DNA from: Lachnospiraceae bacterium
GTDB taxonomy: Bacteria > Bacillota > Clostridia > Lachnospirales > Lachnospiraceae
NCBI GenBank assembly: GCA_017557525.1
Contig: JAFYYN010000004.1
Span: forward strand, 1 to 59,725
Length of the DNA stretch: 59,725 bases
Reading direction: 5' to 3'
Under the pieces are notes generated by a model. The model saw only the letters and a list, made by a program, of their open reading frames with translations, searched no databases and was not told the origin of the DNA. Made by a program: the position numbers and the translations under genes. Shown here piece by piece: positions 48,217-56,518 of the stretch; position 1 is the first letter of the stretch, and each line of letters begins with the position of its first letter.

Positions 48217-49833
48217 ATGAAACTTACATTAGAAGGGATTAAGAACAGAGACGATTGGAAGGGCTTCAAACTTCCTGAGTTTGATATCGCAAAGATGTGT
48301 GAGACAACAAAAGAGACTCCGGTATGGATCCATTTCGGTTCGGGAAATATCTTTAGAGCTTTCCTTTGCAGCGCGGCACAGGAGCTTCTTGATACAGGTG
48401 TCATGAAGTCCGGTATTACTGCGGCAGAAAGTCACGGGACAGAGATCATTACCGAGTGCTTTAAACCCCATGACAATCTCTGTGTAGCAGTTACCTTAAA
48501 TGGTGACGGAAGCACAACCAAGGAAGTAGTTGGTTCTGTAGGTGAGGCTCTTACCACTGCATATGATTTTAAGCGCATCGAAGAGATTTTCTGTACCGAT
48601 TCTCTGCAGATGGTATCATTTACCATTACCGAAAAGGGTTATGCTTTAAGGGATGCTTCAGGAAATATATTCCCTATGGTTGATGCAGATAAAAAGACAG
48701 ATCCTAAGGTTATAATGAATGACATGGCTGCAGGTAAGCAGAACCATCATCTTATGTCCATGATCACTGCTCTTACACTTAAGAGAAAGAGCTCATGTGG
48801 TAAGCCTATTGCTCTTGTTTCAATGGATAACTGCTCGCATAACGGCGAGAAGATTGAGAATGCCGTAAAGGAGATAGCCGGTGCATGGGAGGCAGCAGGA
48901 TTTATTTCGAAAGAAGATGTAGAATATCTTAATTCCAAGGTAAGTTACCCATGGAGTATGATTGATAAGATCACTCCCAGACCTGACAAGAAGGTTGAGG
49001 AGATGCTGATTGCAGACGGAATAGATGAAATCAAGCCTTTTGTAACACCTAACGGTACATATATCGCAGCATTTGTAAATGCCGAGAGACCTCAGTATCT
49101 GGTTGTTGAGGATGATTTCCCGAATGGAAGACCGGAGCTTAACAAGGCTAGGGGCATTATCTTTACAGACAGGGATACCGTTAACAAGGCTGAGAGAATG
49201 AAGGTTTGTACATGCCTTAATCCTCTGCATACAGCACTTGCGGTATATGGATGCCTGCTCGGATATACTTCCATATCGGCAGAGATGAAGGATAAGGAGT
49301 TAGTAAATCTAATCACTAAGATGAGCAGTACTGAGGGTATGCCGGTAGTTGTAAATCCCGGAATACTTGATCCTGAGAAATTCCTTGAGGAATGCCTTAC
49401 CGAGCGTTTTCCTAATCCTTTCATGCCTGATACTCCTCAGCGTATTGCAACGGATACTTCACAGAAGCTTCCTATAAGATACGGCGAGAATTTCAAGGCT
49501 CATATTGAAAAGGGTGACGCGGATAAGCTTGTATATATGCCACTCGTTATCGCCGGCTGGCTGAGGTACCTGCTTGCTGTAGATGATAACGGAGAAGCCT
49601 TTGAGCCTTCTTCAGATCCTTTACTTTCCGATGCACAGGCTATGCTTGGTGCAATTAAGTTTGGTAAGACAGATGTTACAGAGAGCGACCTTTCCAAGAT
49701 CCTTTCTAATGAAGTAATTTTTGGTACCAACCTTGTAAAGGCGGGATTAGCACCAATTATTACAAAGTATTTTAATGAGCTTAACGCAGGAAAGGGCGCT
49801 ATCAGAGAGACATTGAAGAAGTACTGTGACTGA
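48217..49833 (+). CDS. uxuB: D-mannonate oxidoreductase (fructuronate reductase), mannitol dehydrogenase family
   Basis: 538 residues. WIHFGSGNIFRAFLCSAAQ is the N-terminal Rossmann region, then SMDNCSHNGEKIENAV, VSYPWSMIDKITPRPD with the catalytic Lys, and CLNPLHTALAVYGCLLGY with the conserved His. It interconverts fructuronate and mannonate with NAD(H). Placed 122 bases after uxuA, it gives the fructuronate-to-KDG part of glucuronate catabolism. The isomerase uxaC, KDG kinase and aldolase are not in the window. SD GAGG. Confidence 0.94.
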   Translation: MKLTLEGIKNRDDWKGFKLPEFDIAKMCETTKETPVWIHFGSGNIFRAFLCSAAQELLDTGVMKSGITAAESHGTEIITECFKPHDNLCVAVTLNGDGSTTKEVVGSVGEALTTAYDFKRIEEIFCTDSLQMVSFTITEKGYALRDASGNIFPMVDADKKTDPKVIMNDMAAGKQNHHLMSMITALTLKRKSSCGKPIALVSMDNCSHNGEKIENAVKEIAGAWEAAGFISKEDVEYLNSKVSYPWSMIDKITPRPDKKVEEMLIADGIDEIKPFVTPNGTYIAAFVNAERPQYLVVEDDFPNGRPELNKARGIIFTDRDTVNKAERMKVCTCLNPLHTALAVYGCLLGYTSISAEMKDKELVNLITKMSSTEGMPVVVNPGILDPEKFLEECLTERFPNPFMPDTPQRIATDTSQKLPIRYGENFKAHIEKGDADKLVYMPLVIAGWLRYLLAVDDNGEAFEPSSDPLLSDAQAMLGAIKFGKTDVTESDLSKILSNEVIFGTNLVKAGLAPIITKYFNELNAGKGAIRETLKKYCD

Positions 49834-49877
49834 TTGTAGAAGATATTGGTGTTATAAAATTTTAAATGGGATAAAGA

Positions 49878-49906
49878 AAACCGGCAGAAAGCTTCTGCCG
49901 GTTTTT
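49878..49906 (+). terminator. Terminator after uxuB
   Basis: AAACCGGCAGAA (from 49878) pairs with TTCTGCCGGTTT across a short loop AGC, followed by a T-run. Confidence 0.92.
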
Positions 49907-49916
49907 TACAATCAAG

Positions 49917-49987
49917 GTCAATCATGGGGTACAACTCTGCGATTGATGGAAGTTAAAGTCAATCACAGAACGATCCATGTGATTGAC
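49917..49987. repeat. Two family-B palindromes in tandem
   Basis: A diverged copy starts GTCAATCATGGGG and ends GCGATTGA (49917-49946). A clearer 30-bp copy at 49958-49987 reads GTCAATCACAG, core AACGATCC, ATGTGATTGAC. Confidence 0.7.
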
Positions 49988-50016
49988 AGGTGTGTAATAG
50001 TCCCAGTTGTTTGGGT

Positions 50017-51186
50017 TTATTCGGAAAGATAGATTCCATCTTCCGTGATGACTATCATCCCTTGTTTATACAGATGTCCGATAGCACGTTTGAACGCAAT
50101 CTTGGACATATTGAATTTGTTCTTTATAATCAGGCTTTCTGTCTTGTCATGATAAGGCAGGAAGCCTTTTGTTGATGCCTTAAGTTCGTTGTAGATTTTG
50201 TCGCAGTCATCACTTAACTGGAGATGTGACTGTTCACGCATGGCAAGCTCAAGCTTACCGTCAGCAAGCACTTTGGAAACTCTAAGGTTAAGTGTTTCAC
50301 CGATTTTAACTTTTTTAACCAGTTCACGCTTAGGAATAAGAGCTGAATAAATATTGTCGACAGCCACATATGCCCCGTGTTCTTCTGAAAGCTCATATAC
50401 AAAGCCTTCTACATGTTCGTTAGCATTGTATGGAGAGTCTGTCTTTAAGAGTTTATATATTTTCATGGAAGCACAAAGGCGGCTGCTCTTATCAAGGTAG
50501 AGTGTTACAAGTACATTGTCGCCTTTTTTAACACGGTATGTCTGTTCCTTAAAAGGCAGGAAGAGCTCCTTTATAAGTCCCCAGTCAAGGAAAGCCCCCA
50601 TTTGAGTGGTCTCACTGCATTTAAGCAGAGTCAGACCGCCTATAGACAGTACCGGTGCATTTAAAGTTGCGATGGGACGGTCTTCAGAGTCAAGGTAAAG
50701 ATATGCCTCAATAATGCTGCCCCTGCGAAATTCATGACCGGTCATTTCATTTTTAGGAAGCAATATCTCAAAATTACCTGAAATCCTGCCGACTTTTGCT
50801 GTTTCGGTTGCTTCTGAAACTTCGGTAAATTCGGAGTCTTTGTTAGTTGCTTTATCAGTCTCTGGTGTATTAGAGATTGGTGAGAGATAGGCTCCTATGG
50901 GTGTAAGCTTAGAAATCCTAAAGGCTGAGACAATACCAAGAATATCCCTTATCTCTGCAGGGTCAGGTGGAAGCTGCTTTTCTTTTTCTATGCGCTTGTA
51001 ACTATAAGATCCTGAACCGGATTTTACAGCCTTTCTTGATCTGCTGTTACCGGACTTATCAGAACCGGACTTATTATAACCGGACTTGCCGTAACGGGTT
51101 CCTCCGGGCTTGCCCGATTTCGGACAATCTGATGAACCGGGTTTCGAAGATGTAGTACGTTTGTTTGAATATGAATCTGATCTCAT
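50017..51186 (-). CDS. cvfB: CvfB/YitL-like S1 RNA-binding protein with disordered N-terminal extension
   Basis: 389 residues. The first 70 are low-complexity Ser/Gly/Lys/Arg (repeated KSG, GKSG, DKSG units), unlike typical 280-300-residue CvfB. From about 85 come S1-like domains (LGIVSAFRISKLTPIGAYLS, then KCSETTQMGAFLDWGL, and EGFVYELSEEHGAYVAVDN). A winged helix at the C-terminus (FNMSKIAFKRAIGHLYKQGM, then ITEDGIYL) is the CvfB ending. CvfB-type proteins bind RNA and influence virulence or stress gene expression. SD AAGGAG. The promoter is at 51355-51383. Confidence 0.88.
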   Translation of the reverse strand: MRSDSYSNKRTTSSKPGSSDCPKSGKPGGTRYGKSGYNKSGSDKSGNSRSRKAVKSGSGSYSYKRIEKEKQLPPDPAEIRDILGIVSAFRISKLTPIGAYLSPISNTPETDKATNKDSEFTEVSEATETAKVGRISGNFEILLPKNEMTGHEFRRGSIIEAYLYLDSEDRPIATLNAPVLSIGGLTLLKCSETTQMGAFLDWGLIKELFLPFKEQTYRVKKGDNVLVTLYLDKSSRLCASMKIYKLLKTDSPYNANEHVEGFVYELSEEHGAYVAVDNIYSALIPKRELVKKVKIGETLNLRVSKVLADGKLELAMREQSHLQLSDDCDKIYNELKASTKGFLPYHDKTESLIIKNKFNMSKIAFKRAIGHLYKQGMIVITEDGIYLSE

Positions 51187-51232
51187 ATGGAACTCCTTTA
51201 TTAATCATTGGGCCAAGTCCACTCCACAGCTT

Positions 51233-51287
51233 TACGGCGGAGCCGTGTCACAAGGAATCCGTCTGCTTCGCGGACACCTTATGACGT
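51233..51287. repeat. Dispersed repeat, family C (reverse copy)
   Basis: Minus strand: ACGTCATAAGGTGTCCGC, GAAGC, AGACGGATTCCTTGTG, ACACGGCTCCGCCG. It pairs well with 51586-51670 in the opposite orientation. It lies in the 5' leader of cvfB. Confidence 0.75.
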
Positions 51288-51315
51288 AAATCACGGAACC
51301 GTCCCGGTGATTGAC
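51286..51315. repeat. Dispersed 30-bp palindrome, family B, fused to family C
   Basis: GTAAATCACGG, core AACCGTCC, CGGTGATTGAC. It overlaps the end of the family-C copy by a few bases. Confidence 0.78.
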
Positions 51316-51354
51316 CAGCGCTTACCCACATTTGTGCAGGTTGCTATAGAGACA

Positions 51355-51383
51355 ATATTAACACAATAAAAAATTTCCGTCAA
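51355..51383 (-). promoter_or_regulatory. Promoter of cvfB
   Basis: Minus-strand TTGACG (51383-51378), 17 bases, TAATAT (51360-51355). It gives a leader of about 160 nt that contains the family C and B repeats. Confidence 0.6.
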
Positions 51384-51507
51384 TTTTTTTGTTTTTTAGG
51401 GTTAAGTAATTAGAAATATCTGACGATAATATAAATAGAACGAAACAAAACATAAAAACTTGAAGATTCCATACTTTTTTCACCCTCCTATATAAATAGA
51501 GAATGGC

Positions 51508-51540
51508 ATGGTCCGTAAGGGCTGTGCCTATTTTCTTTTG
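51508..51540 (+). terminator. Orphan terminator-like hairpin upstream of pfp
   Basis: GGCATGG (from 51514) can pair with CTGTGCC, followed by TATTTTCTTTT. No ORF precedes it on the plus strand. AT-rich promoter-like DNA at about 51405-51435 suggests a short transcript of about 100 nt. The gap 51316-51556 holds no other feature. Confidence 0.4.
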
Positions 51541-51556
51541 TTCACTAAATTTTCAT

Positions 51557-51584
51557 TTGCAATATCATGATAATGTGCTATAAT
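51557..51584 (+). promoter_or_regulatory. Promoter of pfp
   Basis: TTGCAA (51557-51562), 16 bases, then a consensus TATAAT (51579-51584) preceded by TGC. A family-C repeat starts at the expected transcription start. Confidence 0.75.
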
Positions 51585-51585
51585 A

Positions 51586-51670
51586 CGTCATAAGGTGTCG
51601 CTGAAAGCGACGAAACCTTGTGACAAGGCTCCGTCATGAAATGATGGAGTAAGAAACATACGTCATAAGG
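51586..51670. repeat. Dispersed repeat, family C (in the pfp leader)
   Basis: ACGTCATAAGGTGTCGC ... GCGACGAAACCTTGTGAC ... GGCTCCGTC, with a second ACGTCATAAGG at the end (51660-51670). It makes up most of the pfp 5' UTR. Confidence 0.75.
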
Positions 51671-51701
51671 CACATAAATACATTTCAAAAGGAGAACCAC
51701 A

Positions 51702-53369
51702 ATGAATCTTTCACCCCTTCAGAAGGCGAGATACGAGTACACTCCCAAGCTTCCCGGAATGCTCAGAGGCGGTATCTCAGAAATAAGCGTTAAAGTAGGC
51801 GCAACTACACAGAGCGTAGCAGATCAGGACAAGATCAAGGCACTTTTCCCCAACACATACGGAAAAGAGGAAATCACATTTGTAAAGGGCGCTAATACCT
51901 CAGTAGCAAAGAAGCAGGTAGTAGGCGTTATTCTTTCCGGTGGACAGGCACCCGGAGGACACAACGTTATCTCAGGTCTTTATGACGCACTTAAGGCTAC
52001 CAACAAGGATAATGTACTTTTAGGCTTCAAGGGTGGTCCCGACGGACTTCTTAAGAATGACTATGTAGAGTTCGATGACAAGTTCATTGATGCATATAGA
52101 AATACAGGCGGATTCGATATCATCGGATCAGGCCGTACAAAGCTCGAGACAGAAGAGCAATTCCAGACAGTTGCTAATTTCGCAAAAGAAAATGGTCTTA
52201 CCGCTATCGTTATCATCGGTGGTGATGACTCTAACACAAACGCTGCAACACTTGCAGAGTACATGGCAGCAAACAATACAGGTATCCAGGTTATCGGATG
52301 CCCTAAGACCATCGACGGTGACTTAAAGAATGAGGATATCGAGGCTTCATTCGGTTTCGATACCGCTACAAAGACATATTCAGAGCTTATCGGAAATATC
52401 GAGAGAGATGCTAACTCAGCAAAGAAGTACTGGCATTTCATCAAGGTTATGGGCCGTTCAGCATCTCACGTAGCACTCGAGTGTGCACTTGAGACACAGC
52501 CCAACATCTGCCTTATCGGTGAGGAAGTTGCAGCTAAGAAGATGTCACTTGCTCAGATTACCAATTATATCGCAGACGCAGTTGAAGCCAGAGGAAACAA
52601 CGGCGAGAACTTTGGTGTTGCTATCATCCCCGAGGGTATCGTAGAGTTCGTTCCTGAATTTTCAGCACTTATCGCAGAGATCAATGAGCTCCTTGCAGGC
52701 GAGCAGACAGAGAAGTTCAATGCACTTCCTGACTGGAACGCTAAGTATGAGTTCATCAAGGCCGGTCTTTCAGCTGATTCATTCAAGGTATTTGATATCC
52801 TTCCTCAGGGTATCCAGCAGCAGCTCTTCCTTGAGAGAGATCCTCACGGAAACGTACAGGTTTCACTCATCGAGTCAGAAAAGCTCTTCGCAGAGATGGT
52901 TGCTACAGAGCTTAAGAAGAGAAAGGCAGCAGGCACCTACAAGGGTAAGTTTGGAACACAGCATCACTTCTTCGGTTATGAAGGAAGATGCGCATTCCCT
53001 TCAAACTTCGATGCAGACTACTGCTACTCACTTGGTTACAATGCATTCATGCTTATCCAGTATGGTTACACAGGTTACCTTTCAAAGGTTTCTAACCTTG
53101 CTAAGCCCGCTGAGGAGTGGAATGCCGGCGGTATGCCCATCACCAAGATGATGAACATGGAGAGACGTAACGGCAAGGATAAGCCCGTTATCAGAAAGGC
53201 TCTTGTTGAGCTTGACGGTGCTCCTTTCAAGTACTTTGAGGCTAACCGTGAAGAGTGGGCTGTAAAGACCTGCTTCACATATCCCGGTGCTATCCAGTAC
53301 TACGGACCTGCTTCAGTATGTGACCTTACCACAAGGACACTTGCTTTAGAGAAGGGCCAGAATATCTAA
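51702..53369 (+). CDS. pfp: Pyrophosphate-fructose 6-phosphate 1-phosphotransferase
   Basis: 555 residues, the long (plant-beta-like) PFP class. [18 protein letters not shown] is the phosphate loop. [19 protein letters not shown] has Asp where ATP-dependent enzymes have Gly, which marks pyrophosphate use. [11 protein letters not shown] with the catalytic Asp and the PPi-specific Lys, and [21 protein letters not shown] follow. It converts fructose 6-phosphate reversibly to the 1,6-bisphosphate with PPi, saving ATP in anaerobic glycolysis. SD AAGGAGA. Codon use is strongly biased (many CTT/GTT/GCT), fitting high expression. Confidence 0.96.
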   Translation: MNLSPLQKARYEYTPKLPGMLRGGISEISVKVGATTQSVADQDKIKALFPNTYGKEEITFVKGANTSVAKKQVVGVILSGGQAPGGHNVISGLYDALKATNKDNVLLGFKGGPDGLLKNDYVEFDDKFIDAYRNTGGFDIIGSGRTKLETEEQFQTVANFAKENGLTAIVIIGGDDSNTNAATLAEYMAANNTGIQVIGCPKTIDGDLKNEDIEASFGFDTATKTYSELIGNIERDANSAKKYWHFIKVMGRSASHVALECALETQPNICLIGEEVAAKKMSLAQITNYIADAVEARGNNGENFGVAIIPEGIVEFVPEFSALIAEINELLAGEQTEKFNALPDWNAKYEFIKAGLSADSFKVFDILPQGIQQQLFLERDPHGNVQVSLIESEKLFAEMVATELKKRKAAGTYKGKFGTQHHFFGYEGRCAFPSNFDADYCYSLGYNAFMLIQYGYTGYLSKVSNLAKPAEEWNAGGMPITKMMNMERRNGKDKPVIRKALVELDGAPFKYFEANREEWAVKTCFTYPGAIQYYGPASVCDLTTRTLALEKGQNI

Positions 53370-53395
53370 ATACCAAAGCCTATTACGCATAAAAA

Positions 53396-53432
53396 TTTAG
53401 CCACCTCTTTAACAGGGGTGGCTATAATTTTA
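53396..53432 (+). terminator. Weak terminator between pfp and the convergent solute-binding gene
   Basis: TAGCCACC (53398-53405) pairs with GGTGGCTA (53417-53424), then ATAATTTTATTT. The upstream A5 gives partial symmetry, so it may work both ways. Confidence 0.65.
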
Positions 53433-55052
53433 TTTGTTTGCTTCAGCAATTGCTTCTTTAGCGGTTTCTTTTGATGCCTCGATTATATCTTCAACGTTAG
53501 CGCCGGGCTCTATGTTCCATGTTATTGCAGGCCCAATCTCAAATCCCGGTATCATGCTGTGATATGTTACCGTACCTCGTTTAGATTCGGACATCATAGG
53601 TAATGTTTCATTTAGCGCACGCTGATCAAAATTACCTTTATAGGATCTTTCAATATACGGATTATAATCTTCAAAACCCTTTACCGGATCAGTATAAAGA
53701 TTCCATGCAAAGGCTATCTTCCAGGCTTGTTCTGCATCATAGCATGAAGGAATGACATAGCAGTTATTAACAAACTCGGTTTTATAATCTTTGGCGTCAG
53801 GTCCTTTGGGGAACATAACAAATCCCATATCAAAATCAGTCATACTGAACATGTTTCCCGGTGTCGCCGCATAATACTGTTCAACCAGAAAAGCAGCTTT
53901 ACCGGACATCCATTCGTCCTTATAATAATCCCAGCTTGCGTCATAAGGGTCATGATCATCGTACTTTGTATACATTTCAGTAACCCAGTTAAGAGCTGTT
54001 ACGGTTTCCTTTGAATCAATTTCGTAAGTGTACTTGCCCTTTTTGTTTTTTCCGACATAAGCGCCGCCATTGGAAATTACTGCAGCGTCTGTCATAACAA
54101 GCTCATTACAGGTAAGTCCGTAGATATCATCCTTGCCGTCCCCGTCAATGTCTCTTTGACATTTTTTCAAAATATCTTCGAACATATCCCAGGTCCAGGT
54201 ACCGTTCTTCTGGGCTTCGTAGATAGTATCGGGATCAATGCCGGCATTTCTTAGTACCTGCTTATTGAAATAAACTCCCGTGCAGGGCTCGGAGTATCCT
54301 GCATAGAAGCCGTAGATACTTGATCCTGAGCTCATTTTCTCATGCAGCTTGTTCCTTGCAAACTTATCAGCACTAAAATCCAGACAGTCAAGGGTTGCCA
54401 GGTCATACATCATACCGCTTTGAGCTGCTCTGGCAACAGTATCGTCAATATGGAGACAGAAGACATAATTGTTTTTGTCACCTCCGTTAGTTACGTAGTC
54501 GATAAAATCAGAATTAGCTGTACCCCAGTCGGATATGGATGCCTCTTTTATCGTGAAATTATATTTTTCCATCATTTCTTCACGATATTTCTGAAGCTGT
54601 ATCTCATATTCGTTCTGTGGTATATCTTCGTAGTCTGAATCAAGTGAAGGATGCCACCAGTCGCGAATGATAATCTCCATGCCTTGAAGGTCGATATTGC
54701 TGTAATCATTCTCAGCAGTCTTGCTCTTTTTTGTAACGGTTACTTTACATTTATAAACCTTTCCGTTTTCATCATAAACGGAAATAGTGGCCGTACCGGC
54801 CTTCTTAGCCTTGATCTTGCCACTTTTACTGACTGTCGCTATCTTTTTGTCAGATGACTCAAATTTTACAGCCTTAGCTCCTTTTAGCTTAAGCTTTTTT
54901 GATTTGCCTACTTCAAGTGTACAGTTTTCAGTACTGAGCTTTACCTTTGTTGCAGCTTTTACCAGATTTTCTGCATAATAATCAGGAGCTACAACGGCTG
55001 ATATAGTAAATACGGAAGCAGCCAAAGTGCCGCCAACCTGTTTAAATCCCAT
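53430..55052 (-). CDS. Extracellular solute-binding protein with N-terminal Big_2-type Ig domain
   Basis: 540 residues. A hydrophobic N-terminus (VGGTLAASVFTISAVVA) suggests export, but there is no lipobox Cys. Residues about 35-108 form a bacterial Ig-like domain (VKLSTENCTLEVGKSKKLKL, then FESSDKKIATVSKSGKIKAK, AGTATISVYD). From about 125 it is a type 1 sugar-type binding protein: MEIIIRDWW, GVYFNKQVLRNAGIDPDTIY, GTWTWDMFEDILKKCQRDID, and GKAAFLVEQYYAATPGNM. Binding proteins are normally lipoproteins linked to a permease; neither the lipobox nor a transporter is present here. SD AAAGGGG. Confidence 0.85.
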   Translation of the reverse strand: MGFKQVGGTLAASVFTISAVVAPDYYAENLVKAATKVKLSTENCTLEVGKSKKLKLKGAKAVKFESSDKKIATVSKSGKIKAKKAGTATISVYDENGKVYKCKVTVTKKSKTAENDYSNIDLQGMEIIIRDWWHPSLDSDYEDIPQNEYEIQLQKYREEMMEKYNFTIKEASISDWGTANSDFIDYVTNGGDKNNYVFCLHIDDTVARAAQSGMMYDLATLDCLDFSADKFARNKLHEKMSSGSSIYGFYAGYSEPCTGVYFNKQVLRNAGIDPDTIYEAQKNGTWTWDMFEDILKKCQRDIDGDGKDDIYGLTCNELVMTDAAVISNGGAYVGKNKKGKYTYEIDSKETVTALNWVTEMYTKYDDHDPYDASWDYYKDEWMSGKAAFLVEQYYAATPGNMFSMTDFDMGFVMFPKGPDAKDYKTEFVNNCYVIPSCYDAEQAWKIAFAWNLYTDPVKGFEDYNPYIERSYKGNFDQRALNETLPMMSESKRGTVTYHSMIPGFEIGPAITWNIEPGANVEDIIEASKETAKEAIAEANK

Positions 55053-55097
55053 AACGATTCCCCTTTCGTATCATACGATATAACATTTTGTTTACTA

Positions 55098-56294
55098 TCA
55101 TTTAATAGAGATGTACATGGCAGGACGAACTCCAAGTCCTACATACCCATAGTATTCATATCCACCGAGGACATTTGCACCATAACTATATTCAAGTCCA
55201 CCTTCAGAACCGACAAAAAGAACATTGCAGGTATCGAACCCGGGAGTTCTAAGCCACCATCTTCCGCCTGCATTGGGGTTCCAGGCGTATGCGCCGCGGC
55301 GTAATTCGTCATGCTTTAAGGCTTTTGTGGAAAATCCGTATTCTTTATTTAATACGTCCTGAATAGAAAGGATGAACAGTTTATCCTTGGTTTTATTTCC
55401 ACTGGATACTTTTGTTTCCGGGTTTACACTTGATTTAACTGTAGTTGTTTTTATCAGTTTCTTTTCCTGCTTGTTAAAAGCAAAATCATAGAATGATTCA
55501 TTGAGCCACTTGCGTAAAGTGCATTTTTCCCACGTAACTTCTCCCTCGGAATTATTGTAAGGAAGCTTATCAAGAGAATATTTGCTTATGACAAGCATCT
55601 GTTTATCAGTCTTTTCGAGAACAATCCACTCAATGGGCTCGCGGCCGTTCTCATAAACCATATCCTGCTCATAGGAACCAAATTTAATGGTATCACCCTT
55701 TTTTACTTTTGAGAAATCATACTTTGTTTTGTAGCCGGCTTTTATTTTAGTATCAGCGGCCTCTTTTATAGTCAAGGATTTAGTGCTTGTTTTGCTTGTA
55801 TACCTGTTATAATAAACATCATAAACAGCAACCAGTTTTACGGTATAATCACCTGCCGGGATGGTGTCATAGATATATTCCCTATCTTCTGAACCATTCT
55901 CATAAGTCTCAAATGTAACATTTATAGGGAGTTCTTTACTGGTTTTCATGTAAGGACCGTATCCGGTATTGGGAAGAATATCATATAGGTCATATAGACC
56001 ATCTGAGTATGATGTTACAGTTTTGCTAACCTTACCGTCCGGTACCACTGTGATCTCATATCCTGTGGGATAATATGCCTCATTATATTTTACGTTTTCA
56101 TAGAAACACTGCCTGGGTATCGAAATCTTTACACCGGTACCGTTATTGATGGTTTCAAGCTCGAAAACAGGCTGATATACGCTGACATAATCGTTGATAT
56201 CGAAGTAATCCGCCTTTGTACCTGTGACTCTCATAAAGGTTATACATAAAAGAGTCACCAGCAAAAGTGCTGTAGCTTTTTTTGTGAACTTCAT
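55098..56294 (-). CDS. Secreted protein with C-terminal DUF6273-like domain
   Basis: 398 residues. Signal peptide MKFTKKATALLLVTLLCITF. The middle part (about 35-180) is beta-rich with many Tyr and may be FN3/Ig-like. The C-terminus (about 185-398) shows the pattern IKFGSYEQDM, IEWIVLEKTDKQMLVISKYSLD, WEKCTLRKWLNESFYDFAF, LFILSIQDVL, WWLRTPGFDT and GVRPAMYISIK. I recognise this as the DUF6273 domain, common in secreted Lachnospiraceae proteins. The fold looks C-type-lectin-like; the role is unknown. SD GGAGG at 56294 start; upstream codons to 56354 are unlikely. Confidence 0.75.
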   Translation of the reverse strand: MKFTKKATALLLVTLLCITFMRVTGTKADYFDINDYVSVYQPVFELETINNGTGVKISIPRQCFYENVKYNEAYYPTGYEITVVPDGKVSKTVTSYSDGLYDLYDILPNTGYGPYMKTSKELPINVTFETYENGSEDREYIYDTIPAGDYTVKLVAVYDVYYNRYTSKTSTKSLTIKEAADTKIKAGYKTKYDFSKVKKGDTIKFGSYEQDMVYENGREPIEWIVLEKTDKQMLVISKYSLDKLPYNNSEGEVTWEKCTLRKWLNESFYDFAFNKQEKKLIKTTTVKSSVNPETKVSSGNKTKDKLFILSIQDVLNKEYGFSTKALKHDELRRGAYAWNPNAGGRWWLRTPGFDTCNVLFVGSEGGLEYSYGANVLGGYEYYGYVGLGVRPAMYISIK

Positions 56295-56518
56295 AACGCA
56301 ACCTCCATAATATGAATTTATGAATATTATACATTTTTCAACTGATGTTTTCAACAGAAATATAAAGTTTTGACGGAAGAAGAATTTATTCTAAGAAAGA
56401 TAAAAAATCCGGTGTGGGAGAAAGAAAAAATTTCTGAAATGGATAGAAAATTGCGTATAAATATGCTAAAATATAAAGCAATAGTTGAGCTATAAATATA
56501 ATCAAGGAGAGTAGCTAA

